Under the pieces are notes generated by a model, which was not told the DNA's origin, made no database searches, and saw nothing but the letters and a program-made list of their open reading frames with translations. Shown here in pieces: positions 44,287 to 53,060 of a stretch of 55,032 nt of DNA. The stretch is from Anaerolineae bacterium (GTDB taxonomy: Bacteria; Chloroflexota; Anaerolineae; Anaerolineales; UBA11579). The position numbers and the translations under genes were made by a program. The stretch lies in NCBI GenBank assembly GCA_004297445.1, contig SCUK01000023.1:1-55032 (forward strand). Reading direction: 5' to 3'. Every line of letters begins with the position of its first letter. Position 1 is the stretch's first letter.

Positions 44287-45226
44287 CCTTGCCCTCCCCG
44301 GCGGCAAAGGCGATGAACACATCCTCCAGTTGCGGCGGAATCAACCGCACCAGCTCGATATTAACCCCGCCGCCCGCCGCCAATCCGCTCTGCGCCTGCT
44401 GGGCGCCTTCCCCCGTCGCCGCCGCCAGACGCAAATGCAGCCGGTCGCCAAATGTCTGCACATCCTCCACCCCCGGCAATTTTGCGCTGCGGTGGCGCAG
44501 TTCCGCCAGCGGCGTCCCGCGCACCTCCAGGATGCGCCCCGCCAGACGCTCGCGCAGGCTAGCCGGTGTCCCCGCCGCCACCTGTTTACCCTTCTGCATC
44601 AGGATGACCCGGCTGCAGCGCGCCGCCTCATCCATGTACGGCGTGCTCACCAGCACTCCCACGCCCTCGGTCGCCACCCGCCGGATAAGCAGTTGCCAGA
44701 AATCCTGGCGCGTCACCGGGTCCACCCCGCCAGTCGGCTCATCCAGCAGCAGCAATTTTGGATGGTGTACCAGCGCCCCCGCCAGCCCCAGCTTCTGCTT
44801 CATCCCGCCGGACAACTGCCCCGCCCGCCGGTCCGCGAACGGCCCGAGTCCCACAAAATCAAGGATTTCGCGCGCCCGCGGTTCCCACTCATCCTGTTTC
44901 AATCCGCGCACCTCGGCAAAGAACCGGATATTCTCCAGCACCGAAAGGTCTTCATACATAGAGAATCGCTGCGAAAGATACCCGATGTGCTCCCGCGCCC
45001 GGTCCGCTTCGCGCCGCAGGTCAATCCCAACAATGGAGACTTCGCCCGCGTCCAGCCTCAACGCCCCGCACACCAGCCGCAGCGCGGTCGTCTTGCCCGC
45101 GCCGTCCGGCCCCACCAGGCCCACGATTTCCCCCGGCGCCACCAGCAGGTCGAGGCCATCCACCGCCTTGACCGCTCCAAAAGACTTGGACAGGCCGCGA
45201 GCGTCGAGCAAATTCAATTCAGCCAT
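44279..45226 (-). CDS. ABC exporter ATPase, first half of a split YbhF-like pair
   Basis: A 315-residue ATPase: Walker A GPDGAGKTTAL, signature LSGGMKQKLGLAGALVHHP, Walker B LLLLDEPTGGVDPVTRQ. It starts in the TGATG overlap with the HlyD stop (ATG at 45226). The C-terminal tail (LAELRHRSAKLPGVEDVQTF) matches the extra domain of drug-export ATPases. With the second ATPase it would energise the single permease. Confidence 0.92.
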   Translation of the reverse strand: MAELNLLDARGLSKSFGAVKAVDGLDLLVAPGEIVGLVGPDGAGKTTALRLVCGALRLDAGEVSIVGIDLRREADRAREHIGYLSQRFSMYEDLSVLENIRFFAEVRGLKQDEWEPRAREILDFVGLGPFADRRAGQLSGGMKQKLGLAGALVHHPKLLLLDEPTGGVDPVTRQDFWQLLIRRVATEGVGVLVSTPYMDEAARCSRVILMQKGKQVAAGTPASLRERLAGRILEVRGTPLAELRHRSAKLPGVEDVQTFGDRLHLRLAAATGEGAQQAQSGLAAGGGVNIELVRLIPPQLEDVFIAFAAGEGKDG

Positions 45227-46575
45227 CAATCCTCGAAATCCACGTCGGCGGGCATGCCGGGTTTCAACATCCCGCCATGTTCGGCCAGCGATAATTCAAT
45301 GGCAAACACCGTCGTCTTGCGCCCTTCCACGGTCTGCACATTGCGCGGCGTGAACTCCGCCTCATCCGCAATGCGAATGACCGTCGCCACAAACTCTTCA
45401 TCCGGGAACGAGTCGACCGAAACCGTCACCTCCTGCCCCAGATTCACCGCGCCGTACAGGTCTTCCGGCAAGTACACCGTCAGAGTCAACCGGGTAAGGT
45501 CCGCCAGGGTTACCAGCGGCGCGCCAGGCGTCGCCACCTCTCCCGGTTCCACCGCCCGGTACAGTACCGTGCCGGCCGCGGGGGCGCGCACCACCGCCTT
45601 CTCGATTTGCACATCCAGCGCCGCCAGTGCCGCCGCCGCCGCTTCGACCTGCGCGTCAGCAATCGCCAGTTCTTCCGGGCTGGGCGTTCCGTCTGCCAGC
45701 GCCAATTGCGCCTGCGCCGCCTCCAAGCGTGCCTGGGCCAGCGCCAAGGCGTCCGGGTCCGGCCCTTCCAGCAATTCAGTCCGGTCCGCACGCGCCAGTT
45801 CCAGTTGCGCCCGCGCCTTCTCCAATGCCGCCTGGGCCAGGTGCAGGTCGTAATCCGTGGCCGTACCGGTCAGGTTGTTGTAACGCCGCAGGGCGGCATC
45901 GTAAAGCGACTCGGCCTCTGCCACCGCCGCCAGCAACGACGCGCGAATCACATTGTCTTCGCTCTTGTTTTCGTACGGCGCGTAGTTTTCCCGCGCCTTA
46001 TCCAGCCGGTCAGCGGCCAGCACTACTGAAGCCCGCGCCGCATCAATGTCGGCCTGGTCGGTACCAAATTCCAGGGTTGCCAGCTGGTTCTCCGCATTGC
46101 GGATGGCCAATTCCGCCTGCCCGATTCTCTCGAGCGCGACGCCGGCGGTCAGGTTCTGATTATCCAGCACACTTTGCAGAGCCTGTTGCGCCGCCAGCAG
46201 TTCGATGGTTGCCCCCGCCACGGCTGCACCCCGCCGGTTGGGCGCCCCGCCCATCGCCAGCAGGTCGCGGCTGGCCTCTGCCTGCACCAGCGCAGCCGCC
46301 GCCTGTCGTCGTTGCGTCTGCAGCAGGGCATCATCAAACCGCACCAGGGCCTGCCCCTCCTCCACCAGGTCGCCTTCGTTCACCAGCACCTCAATGACCA
46401 GCCCGCCGCGTTCGGAAGCCAGCGTCACCTGTTGCGCCTCAATCGTCCCGGAAGCCCGCAGCGCCGCCCGCCGCGCTCCGGAAATGCTGATGAGATAAAT
46501 GAGGGCAATCGCCAGAATTGCCACCGGCACGATGATTCGAGCATACTTACGAACGTGTTCAAGTCTTGCGCGCAT
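45226..46575 (-). CDS. HlyD/YbhG-family membrane fusion protein
   Basis: A 449-residue periplasmic/adaptor subunit. N-terminal signal anchor ~12-31 (RIIVPVAILAIALIYLISI), first biotinyl-lipoyl half (GTIEAQQVTLASERGGLVIE), long Ala/Gln/Glu coiled-coil hairpins (~80-340, with RADRTELLEGPDPDALALAQ), second half with APAAGTVLYRAVEPGEVATPG and a beta-barrel end. It links the ABC transporter to the outside of the cell. Confidence 0.92.
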   Translation of the reverse strand: MRARLEHVRKYARIIVPVAILAIALIYLISISGARRAALRASGTIEAQQVTLASERGGLVIEVLVNEGDLVEEGQALVRFDDALLQTQRRQAAAALVQAEASRDLLAMGGAPNRRGAAVAGATIELLAAQQALQSVLDNQNLTAGVALERIGQAELAIRNAENQLATLEFGTDQADIDAARASVVLAADRLDKARENYAPYENKSEDNVIRASLLAAVAEAESLYDAALRRYNNLTGTATDYDLHLAQAALEKARAQLELARADRTELLEGPDPDALALAQARLEAAQAQLALADGTPSPEELAIADAQVEAAAAALAALDVQIEKAVVRAPAAGTVLYRAVEPGEVATPGAPLVTLADLTRLTLTVYLPEDLYGAVNLGQEVTVSVDSFPDEEFVATVIRIADEAEFTPRNVQTVEGRKTTVFAIELSLAEHGGMLKPGMPADVDFED

Positions 46576-46596
46576 GAGGTTTCCTCCGTATCGCGG

Positions 46597-47730
46597 TTAA
46601 TCGAGTCGTTTGCGGAATCGCACAGACGCCAGCGCCATCAGGGCAATCCCAAATACTGTCATCGCCAGCACGTCGGGCCACACTGCCAGAATCGAGGTGC
46701 CCTTGAGCATGAGCGTGCGGATGATGTTGAGGTAGTAACGCAACGGAAACAGATAACTGATGATTTGCAGCGGCTTGGGCATCGCTTGCAGCGGGAAGAA
46801 GAATCCTGAAAGGAATAACGCCGGCAGCATCGTCATCCATACTGTCAACATCGCCTCCTGCTGGGTATTTGCCACCGTCGAGGCCAGTAGCCCGATGCCC
46901 AGGCTGGTCAGCAGAAACACGCCCGAAAGCGCAAGGATGAGGAACAGACTCCCGCGGATGGGTACGCCGAACAATAACGACCCCATCACCAGCACTTCAA
47001 CCGTATTCAACAAAGCCAGAATGGTGTACGGGGCGATTTTTCCCACCACCAGTTCCCACGGCCGAATAGGCGTGATGATCAACTGTTCAATCGTCCCGCG
47101 CTCCCGTTCCCGCACCACTGCGTTGGCCGTCAGGATGGACGTGATGGCGTACAGAATCATGCCGATGATGCCCGGCACCATAAAGTAGGAGTCGTGCAGG
47201 TCCGGGTTGTACCAGATTTGCGTATGCACCTGCAAAGGCAGGGCGCCATTCAACGGGATTCCCGATCGCGCCAGCCGTTGCGTCTGCACCTTCACGCCGA
47301 AGTTCTGCCCGATGAGCTGCGCCGCCGACAATCCGGTGGCGGCCACTGATGGGTCCGAGCCATCAATGATGAACAACACCGCCGCCGGTTCACTGCCGTG
47401 GATGGCCGCGCCGAACCCGGGCGGGATAATGAGTCCCAGCCCCGCTTTGCCGTCTTCAATCAGCCGCTGCAGATCGGCTTCGGTCGTCACGTCATAGGCG
47501 ATGCTGAAGTAATCCGCCGCCCGGTAAGCGTCCAGCAACTCGCGCGAGGCCGGGCTGCGGTCCTGGTCAAACACCGCCATTGGCACATTGCGCACATCGT
47601 TTGTCGCCGCGTAGCCCAGTAGCAGCAGCTGCATGATCGGAATGACCAGCACCAGCGCAAGCGTCCGCGGGTCTCGCAGGATTTGAATGAATTCTTTCCG
47701 GATGAGGGCGAACAGGCGGGAATTCTGCAT
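46597..47730 (-). CDS. ABC-2 type exporter permease
   Basis: A 377-residue permease of the YbhS/YbhR type: one N-terminal helix (TLALVLVIPIMQLLLLGY), a ~150-residue extracytoplasmic domain, then five C-terminal helices with NAVVRERERGTIEQLIITPI, the ABC-2 permease signature. Only one permease gene is present, so it may homodimerise. Four bases separate its start from the TetR stop. Confidence 0.92.
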   Translation of the reverse strand: MQNSRLFALIRKEFIQILRDPRTLALVLVIPIMQLLLLGYAATNDVRNVPMAVFDQDRSPASRELLDAYRAADYFSIAYDVTTEADLQRLIEDGKAGLGLIIPPGFGAAIHGSEPAAVLFIIDGSDPSVAATGLSAAQLIGQNFGVKVQTQRLARSGIPLNGALPLQVHTQIWYNPDLHDSYFMVPGIIGMILYAITSILTANAVVRERERGTIEQLIITPIRPWELVVGKIAPYTILALLNTVEVLVMGSLLFGVPIRGSLFLILALSGVFLLTSLGIGLLASTVANTQQEAMLTVWMTMLPALFLSGFFFPLQAMPKPLQIISYLFPLRYYLNIIRTLMLKGTSILAVWPDVLAMTVFGIALMALASVRFRKRLD

Positions 47731-47733
47731 GGC

Positions 47734-48351
47734 TTATCCTTTGCCCGGCCGCTCGACCAGGATGCCGTAGAGGAAGATGTCGACCAGTTTGTCCAGGTCC
47801 AGCCTCACCAGTGGCCTGCGCAGCCGGGAGGCAATCAGACTCGTAAAGAGAAAGTAGGTGAACATCAGTCCCAGAAACGCCGCCAGCACCAGCGGAATTT
47901 CATTTGTACGCAGTTCCCCGCGCTTGCGGAACATGCGCTCCGCGAATTTCAGGCCGATGGGAAATACCTGCATGAAGATTTGCGGCAGATGCGCGCCTTT
48001 GAACTCCACGATCTCGACAAAGATCAGGTTCAAATAGTCCCTGCGCTTCGCCAGTTCATCCTGCAACGTATGGGCGAAGTGGTGCACCATCTCATCGACG
48101 GTTTCTCCTTCGCTACTTTCCATCAACGGAAGAATTTCCCTGATGGGGTGGTATTTGATGATGATTTCTTTGAAGATTTGTTCTTTGCTTCCAAAGTGGT
48201 TATAAATCCCCCCGAGCGCCAGCCCGGCCCTCTCCGCGATCTGCCGCATGGATGTACCGTGGTAACCATTGCTCACAAACAGGTCGTGCGCCGCTCCCAG
48301 CACCTCCGCCCGCGTCCGGTCTCCTTTGGTAATGGTTTCTTCCGTTTCCAT
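47734..48351 (-). CDS. TetR/AcrR-family repressor of the exporter operon
   Basis: A 205-residue regulator. The N-terminal HTH is visible (RTRAEVLGAAHDLFVSNGYH, MRQIAERAGLALGGIYNHFG); the C-terminal ligand domain is variable. It is the first gene of its operon, and a perfect palindrome stands 16 bases upstream between promoter and ATG, implying autorepression relieved by a transported compound. Context and family resemble CecR (YbiH) with YbhGFSR. Confidence 0.92.
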   Translation of the reverse strand: METEETITKGDRTRAEVLGAAHDLFVSNGYHGTSMRQIAERAGLALGGIYNHFGSKEQIFKEIIIKYHPIREILPLMESSEGETVDEMVHHFAHTLQDELAKRRDYLNLIFVEIVEFKGAHLPQIFMQVFPIGLKFAERMFRKRGELRTNEIPLVLAAFLGLMFTYFLFTSLIASRLRRPLVRLDLDKLVDIFLYGILVERPGKG

Positions 48352-48366
48352 CGCATCCTCGAAATG

Positions 48367-48380
48367 AACGAACGTTCGTT
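48367..48380. promoter_or_regulatory. TetR operator
   Basis: AACGAACGTTCGTT, a perfect 14-bp palindrome placed directly downstream of the -10 box, typical for AcrR/TetR-family operators. Confidence 0.85.
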
Positions 48381-48384
48381 TTTT

Positions 48385-48412
48385 ATTCTACAATGAGAAT
48401 GCTACTTGTCAA
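48385..48412 (-). promoter_or_regulatory. Promoter of the tetR-exporter operon
   Basis: On the minus strand TTGACA (48412-48407), 16-bp spacer, TAGAAT (48390-48385). The operator overlaps the start point. Confidence 0.88.
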
Positions 48413-48461
48413 GGCTCAACTTAATGAGGGATGCCAAGTCTGTGAGTCGAGGAGTCAAAAA

Positions 48462-48489
48462 GTAAGGGCGACCCGCGGGTCGCCCTTAC
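48462..48489. repeat. Perfect 28-bp palindrome (dispersed-type repeat)
   Basis: GTAAGGGCGACCCG and its exact complement, with no T-run. It resembles the 25901 palindrome in opening with GTAxGGGCG. May also end the MFS transcript. Confidence 0.75.
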
Positions 48490-48537
48490 CTGGCATGCCT
48501 ATCACGATTTATTCGCAATGTCGAATCCGGTAGCCTC

Positions 48538-49872
48538 TTACAATTCTTTCGCCCGAGCGGCCATGTCCTTCCTCAGCCGCGCCGAATCCCGTGGGTACGC
48601 CCAATAGAACAAGGTGAAAAACAATCCGCAGACGATCCACGGCACCGGAATCGTCCAAATCAGCGCCTGTGTCAATCCCAACGAATCGGCCAGCCGCCCC
48701 GCCACATACGCCACCAACGCCGCAAACCCGCCTTCAATGAATGTGGTCATCGCGAAGGCCGTGGCTCGTTGTTCCGGCGGCACCGCGTTCTGCATCATCG
48801 GCTCTTTTGCCCCCTTGCCTGCCCAGGTCACAATCAACGCCGTGAGAAAACAAAAGGCCACCAATAATCCAAAAGGCCAGGTGCGCGCCTGGGTCAACAG
48901 CACCCAGGTCAACGGCACGCCCGCAAAGATCGCCACCTGTCCGACGATCACGCGCCCGTATTTCGGGCTTCGTCCATCGGCCCAGTCGCCCAGCACCCCG
49001 CCCAGCACGCTCCCCACAGCCGACCCCAGTACGATTCCAGCAAACGCAATCGTTGCCTGCCCCTCCACCATCCCCAGGTCCGTTACCATCCAGGTAATAA
49101 AAAAGGTGGCCATCACCACCCACGGCATCGACCCCGCCAGACCCTGCAGGATAGCCACCCACACCGTTGGGATTTTCAACACCTGCACGGCATCCCTGGG
49201 CCGGATTATGTAATGCGAAGCCGCTTCCGCCGTAATCCGGCCTTCCAGTTCGGGTTCGGCCGCCCCACGTACGGGTTCCTCCACAAAAATCCAGATAACG
49301 ATTCCCGAAACCACGCTGAAGGCGCCCAGCAAAATGAAGCCCCAGCGCCAGAGTTCCGGAGTCGCAACCGCGCCAAGCGCCAGTACGCCCAAGACGATTC
49401 CCAGCGTGCCAATCCCCTCCATCAACCCCAGCGCCCTCCCGCGCTGACGCGGCGGATAGATGTCCGACATGATGGAAAATGTCGCTGGAAGCAGACAGCC
49501 CAGCCCGATGCCCGAAATCGCCCGGATGACGAGCAATTGGCTGAAGTTCTCCGTCAGGCCGCAGGCCAGCGTCCACAATCCCCACACCCCGGTGCCAAAC
49601 ACGATCACCGCCTTGCGCGAAAACCGGTCGGACAGGTAGCCCCAGACCGGAGCGCTCAGCGATTGCAGTAGATTACGGATTGTGCCAACCTGCCCCAGGC
49701 TGGTGAAGTCCAGACCCCACAGCCGCTGGAGCGTCGGGAAGAGGACAGACATGGCCTGGGCCTCGCCCTGGTCAACGAAGTACCCGAAGGACAGGGAAAG
49801 CAGTGTCCGAAGGCGCCCCTTCTTACCAACCGCTTCCGGTTTCTCCATCACAGATTCAGTGCTTGCCGGCAT
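48538..49872 (-). CDS. MFS transporter
   Basis: A 444-residue transporter with 12 predicted helices. The loop 2-3 motif is WGYLSDRFSRKAVIVFG, and the helix-4/5 region has GIGLGCLLPATFSIMSDIYPP followed by RGRALGLMEGIG, all MFS hallmarks. The ATG at 49872 has GGAG six bases upstream. It could be a drug or organic acid carrier; its substrate is not evident. It diverges from the peptide importer operon. Confidence 0.9.
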   Translation of the reverse strand: MPASTESVMEKPEAVGKKGRLRTLLSLSFGYFVDQGEAQAMSVLFPTLQRLWGLDFTSLGQVGTIRNLLQSLSAPVWGYLSDRFSRKAVIVFGTGVWGLWTLACGLTENFSQLLVIRAISGIGLGCLLPATFSIMSDIYPPRQRGRALGLMEGIGTLGIVLGVLALGAVATPELWRWGFILLGAFSVVSGIVIWIFVEEPVRGAAEPELEGRITAEAASHYIIRPRDAVQVLKIPTVWVAILQGLAGSMPWVVMATFFITWMVTDLGMVEGQATIAFAGIVLGSAVGSVLGGVLGDWADGRSPKYGRVIVGQVAIFAGVPLTWVLLTQARTWPFGLLVAFCFLTALIVTWAGKGAKEPMMQNAVPPEQRATAFAMTTFIEGGFAALVAYVAGRLADSLGLTQALIWTIPVPWIVCGLFFTLFYWAYPRDSARLRKDMAARAKEL

Positions 49873-49901
49873 TTGACACTCCAACGAGCTGGGATGGCAC
49901 G

Positions 49902-49930
49902 AGTGTAGTGCAGTGAAATCACGGTGTCAA
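49902..49930 (-). promoter_or_regulatory. Promoter of the MFS gene
   Basis: On the minus strand TTGACA (49930-49925), 17-bp spacer, TACACT (49907-49902), 30 bases before the start. Confidence 0.7.
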
Positions 49931-50010
49931 TTCTGCAAGTCTTTTACAATAGTCCGAATCTCGTAATTCCTGGGCCGGTACTTGTGCAATCCGCAACTAA
50001 GCCAGTTTCG

Positions 50011-50039
50011 TTGACGATACTGCCCATAAATCGTATAAT
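50011..50039 (+). promoter_or_regulatory. Promoter of the peptide-importer operon
   Basis: TTGACG (50011-50016), 17-bp spacer, TATAAT (50034-50039). The leader to 50143 is about 95 bases, with purine-rich AGGAGG-type tracts near 50067 and 50083 before the true AAGGAG site at 50129. Confidence 0.88.
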
Positions 50040-50142
50040 CCCTACATCTGCACCCTAATTAGGAAAGGAGGAAGAGGTATCGAGGAGGATCCCTTCGACT
50101 TTTCAATCCCATTTATCCACAATATTTAAGGAGAAGAAACCC

Positions 50143-51822
50143 ATGCGTGGTAACACCTTGTTGAAGTTGGTTTCCCTGCTCGTGCTCGCCGGCCTCCTGC
50201 TGGCAGCCTGCGCCCCGGACCCAACCGCCGACAACCCCTACGAAGAGATTGACTACTCCGAAGGCCTGAGCGTTGCGGCCGCGTCCTGTGACTACGGTGG
50301 AAAGATTGCCTCCATTGAAGCCACCGACCGCCTGACCGTGGTCTTCAATCTGTGCAAGCCGGACCCGGCCTTCCTGGCCAAGGCCGCCTTCACCCCCTTC
50401 GGCATCCAGCCGCGTGAATACCTGGACTACGCCGCCGCCAGCAAACTGATTCTGGAAGCCCCCGTCGGCACCGGCCCCTACCAGGTCACCGAATGGGAAC
50501 GTGGCGACCATGTTACCTTCACCGCCTTCGCTGACTACTGGGGAGCTGCTCCGGCCGCTCAGACCGCAGTCCTGCGCTGGGCAGCGGAAGGCAGCGCCCG
50601 CCTGGTTGAACTGCAGGCCGGCACCGCGGACATGATCACCAACGTCAGCCCCGCTGACATCGCCACCGTTCAGGGTGACCCGAACCTCCAGTTGCTCTTC
50701 AACGTCAACCCGAACGTCTTCTACGTCGGCTTCACCAACACCTTTGCGCCGTTCGACAATGCCGACGTCCGCCGGGCCATCGCTATGGGCCTGGACCGCC
50801 AGCGCATTGTGGATAACTACTACCCGGCAGGGTCCGAAGTGGCCTCCCACTTCACCCCCTGCTCCATCCCCAACGGCTGCGCCGGTGACTCCTGGTACGA
50901 AACTGACCTCGAAGCCGCCAATGCAATGCTGGATGCCGCTGGCTTCCCGCGCAATGACGAAGGCGTCCGCTTCACCACCTCCATCTACTACCGCGACGTC
51001 TTCCGCGGCTACCTGCCGGAACCCGGTCTGGTTGCCGTTGAAATCTCCAACCAGTTGCGCGAGAACCTCGGCATCGAAGCCGAAGTCGTCGTGATGGAAT
51101 CCGGCGAGTTCATCGCTCAGGGCACCCAGGGTCTGCTTGACGGCATTCACCTGTTGGGCTGGGGCGCTGACTATCCGCACGTCACCAACTTCCTGGACTT
51201 CCACTTCGGCTCGGGCAACCCGCAGTTCGGTACCGCCCACCCCGAGATCTATGAAGCCCTGGAAGCCGCGGCTGTACTCGCCGATGTGGCTGCCGCTGAG
51301 CCGCACTACGTCACCGCCAACAACGCCATCCGTGATCTCGTCCCGATGATCCCGATTGCGCACGGCGCCTCGGCGGATGCCGCTCTTGCCAGCGTCACTG
51401 GCGCCTACGTGCCGCCCTTCGGCGCCACGCAGTTCGCCTTCCTCGATCCGGGCAAGGACACCCTCGTCTTCGTCCAGAACGCCGAACCCATCAGCCTGTA
51501 CTGCGCCGATGAGACCGACGGTGAATCCCTGCGCCCCTGCCAGCAGTCAGTTGAAACCCTGCTTGAGTATGGTCAGACCAGCGGTGACACCTCCGGCGAA
51601 CTGGCGACCGCCTGCACCGGCAATGCAGACTCCACTGTGTGGACCTGCACCCTGCGCGACGGCGTCACGTTCCACGATGGCTCGTCCTTCGATGCCAACG
51701 ATGTTGTGGCTTCCTGGGCGGCGGGCATTGATGCCGCCAGCCCCAACCACATCGGCAACACCGGCACGTTCGACTACTTCGCTTACCTGTGGGACGGCCT
51801 GATCAACGCGCCGACGGAGTAA
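50143..51822 (+). CDS. Circularly permuted oligopeptide-binding lipoprotein (SBP_bac_5 family)
   Basis: A 559-residue lipoprotein (lipobox LLAAC, Cys23). Instead of the usual N-terminal lobe, the mature protein starts in the middle of the family (GKIASIEATDRLTVVFNLCK, then VGTGPYQVTEWERGDHVTF and FDNADVRRAIAMGLDRQRIV). After the normal C-terminal part (IPIAHGASADAALA) it continues with the segment that normally opens the protein (LVFVQNAEPISLYCADETDG, ETLLEYGQ, WTCTLRDGVTFHDGSSFDAN). So the N-terminal lobe is moved to the C-terminus. No stop, frameshift or junction repeat is seen. It should bind peptides or nickel-like ligands for the DppBCD-type transporter downstream. Confidence 0.9.
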   Translation: MRGNTLLKLVSLLVLAGLLLAACAPDPTADNPYEEIDYSEGLSVAAASCDYGGKIASIEATDRLTVVFNLCKPDPAFLAKAAFTPFGIQPREYLDYAAASKLILEAPVGTGPYQVTEWERGDHVTFTAFADYWGAAPAAQTAVLRWAAEGSARLVELQAGTADMITNVSPADIATVQGDPNLQLLFNVNPNVFYVGFTNTFAPFDNADVRRAIAMGLDRQRIVDNYYPAGSEVASHFTPCSIPNGCAGDSWYETDLEAANAMLDAAGFPRNDEGVRFTTSIYYRDVFRGYLPEPGLVAVEISNQLRENLGIEAEVVVMESGEFIAQGTQGLLDGIHLLGWGADYPHVTNFLDFHFGSGNPQFGTAHPEIYEALEAAAVLADVAAAEPHYVTANNAIRDLVPMIPIAHGASADAALASVTGAYVPPFGATQFAFLDPGKDTLVFVQNAEPISLYCADETDGESLRPCQQSVETLLEYGQTSGDTSGELATACTGNADSTVWTCTLRDGVTFHDGSSFDANDVVASWAAGIDAASPNHIGNTGTFDYFAYLWDGLINAPTE

Positions 51823-51881
51823 TCTCCATCACTCCTTCCCGCGGCGTCCGGTGAACTCCAGCCGGACACTCTGGCAATAAG

Positions 51882-51933
51882 CAGCGCGGGATGGGAAACA
51901 GCCAACTCGTTTGGCCAAACCCATCCCGCGCTG
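51882..51933 (+). promoter_or_regulatory. Long intercistronic hairpin between binding protein and permease
   Basis: Fourteen-base perfect stem (51882-51895 with 51920-51933) plus an inner GCCAA/TTGGC helix, no T-run of note. Such hairpins usually protect the abundant binding-protein mRNA and reduce permease expression. A smaller GTCCGG/CCGGAC hairpin precedes it at ~51846-51867. Confidence 0.7.
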
Positions 51934-51970
51934 TCTTGTCCGGTCAGCGCAAAGGGACGACCCCGACACC

Positions 51971-53050
51971 ATGAAGCAATACATCCTGCGCCGCCTGATA
52001 CTCTCCATCCCGGTGCTGATTGGCATCCTGATTGCCACGTTTGCCATCGCGCGTCTCATCCCCGGCGACCCCTGCACCGCTGCCCTCGGCGAACGCGCAA
52101 CTGTTGAAGTCTGCGAGGCCTTCAACAAACGCATGGGTCTGGACCAGCCTATCTATATTCAGTTGGGCATCTACATGCGTGACGTCCTCACCGGCAACCT
52201 GGGCGACTCGATTCGCTTCAGCCGTCCGGTCTTCGTCATCGTGGTGGAGAAACTCCCCGTCACGCTGGAACTCGGTATCGTAGCCCTTGCCCTCGCTGTC
52301 CTGGTCGGCGTCCCGGCCGGTATCCTATCAGCGATAAAACGCAATTCCCCCATTGACATCGCCACCATGATTGGCGCCAATGTCGGCGTCTCCATGCCGG
52401 TCTATTGGCTGGGACTCATGCTCGCTTACCTGTTCGCCGTATTGCTCAAAGACACGCCCTTCTGGCTTCCCCCCAGCGGCCGCCTCACTGCCGGGCTTTC
52501 CGCTACTCCGTTCTACGAAGCCTGGGGCTTGCACATCAACTCCAACACCTTCGGCTATCCGGTTTTTGAATTCATCTCGAACTTATTCATCGTCAATTCC
52601 ATCATCACCCTCAATTTCAAGATACTGGGCGACACGCTCAAACACCTCATCCTGCCCGCCACTGCGCTAAGCACCATCCCCATGTCCATCATTGCGCGCA
52701 TCACCCGTTCCAGCATGCTGGAAGTGTTGGGCCAGGACTATATCCGCACCGCCCGCGCCAAGGGCTTGCTGGAACGCCTGGTCATCACCCGTCATGCCCT
52801 GCGCAATGCCCTTCTTCCCATCATTACGATTATCGGCTTGCAGGTCGGCACATTGTTTGCCGGCGCGGTCCTCACCGAAACGATATTCAGCCTGTCCGGT
52901 GTTGGCCGCAGTCTCTTCGATGCCATCACCGGGCGTGACTTCCCCGTCATCCAGGGGTTCACCGTCATCATCGCCATGGGCTATGTGGGCGTCAATCTGC
53001 TCACCGATATCGCCTACGCGATGGTCGATCCTCGTATAAAGTTGGACTGA
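51971..53050 (+). CDS. Oligopeptide/dipeptide ABC permease, DppB-like
   Basis: A 359-residue permease, MKQYILRRLILSIPVLIGIL. It has the family's RLIPGDPC near residue 35, helices throughout and the EAA loop (QDYIRTARAKGLLERLVITR) near residue 260. A ~40-residue insertion around residue 160-215 (WLPPSGRLTAGLS ... SNLFIVNSIITLNF) is longer than in most DppB. The ATG at 51971 gives the standard N-terminus. Confidence 0.92.
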   Translation: MKQYILRRLILSIPVLIGILIATFAIARLIPGDPCTAALGERATVEVCEAFNKRMGLDQPIYIQLGIYMRDVLTGNLGDSIRFSRPVFVIVVEKLPVTLELGIVALALAVLVGVPAGILSAIKRNSPIDIATMIGANVGVSMPVYWLGLMLAYLFAVLLKDTPFWLPPSGRLTAGLSATPFYEAWGLHINSNTFGYPVFEFISNLFIVNSIITLNFKILGDTLKHLILPATALSTIPMSIIARITRSSMLEVLGQDYIRTARAKGLLERLVITRHALRNALLPIITIIGLQVGTLFAGAVLTETIFSLSGVGRSLFDAITGRDFPVIQGFTVIIAMGYVGVNLLTDIAYAMVDPRIKLD

Positions 53051-53060
53051 ACTCCCTTCC

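Noticed and set aside
42706-45853. Two long plus-strand frames (42706-44316 and 43991-45853)
   Set aside because: Rich in Arg/Pro/His/Ser with no domain; antisense to the ABC ATPases and HlyD gene.
50113-51363. Minus-strand frame of 416 codons
   Set aside because: Antisense to the peptide-binding protein; Gly/Val-rich without homology.
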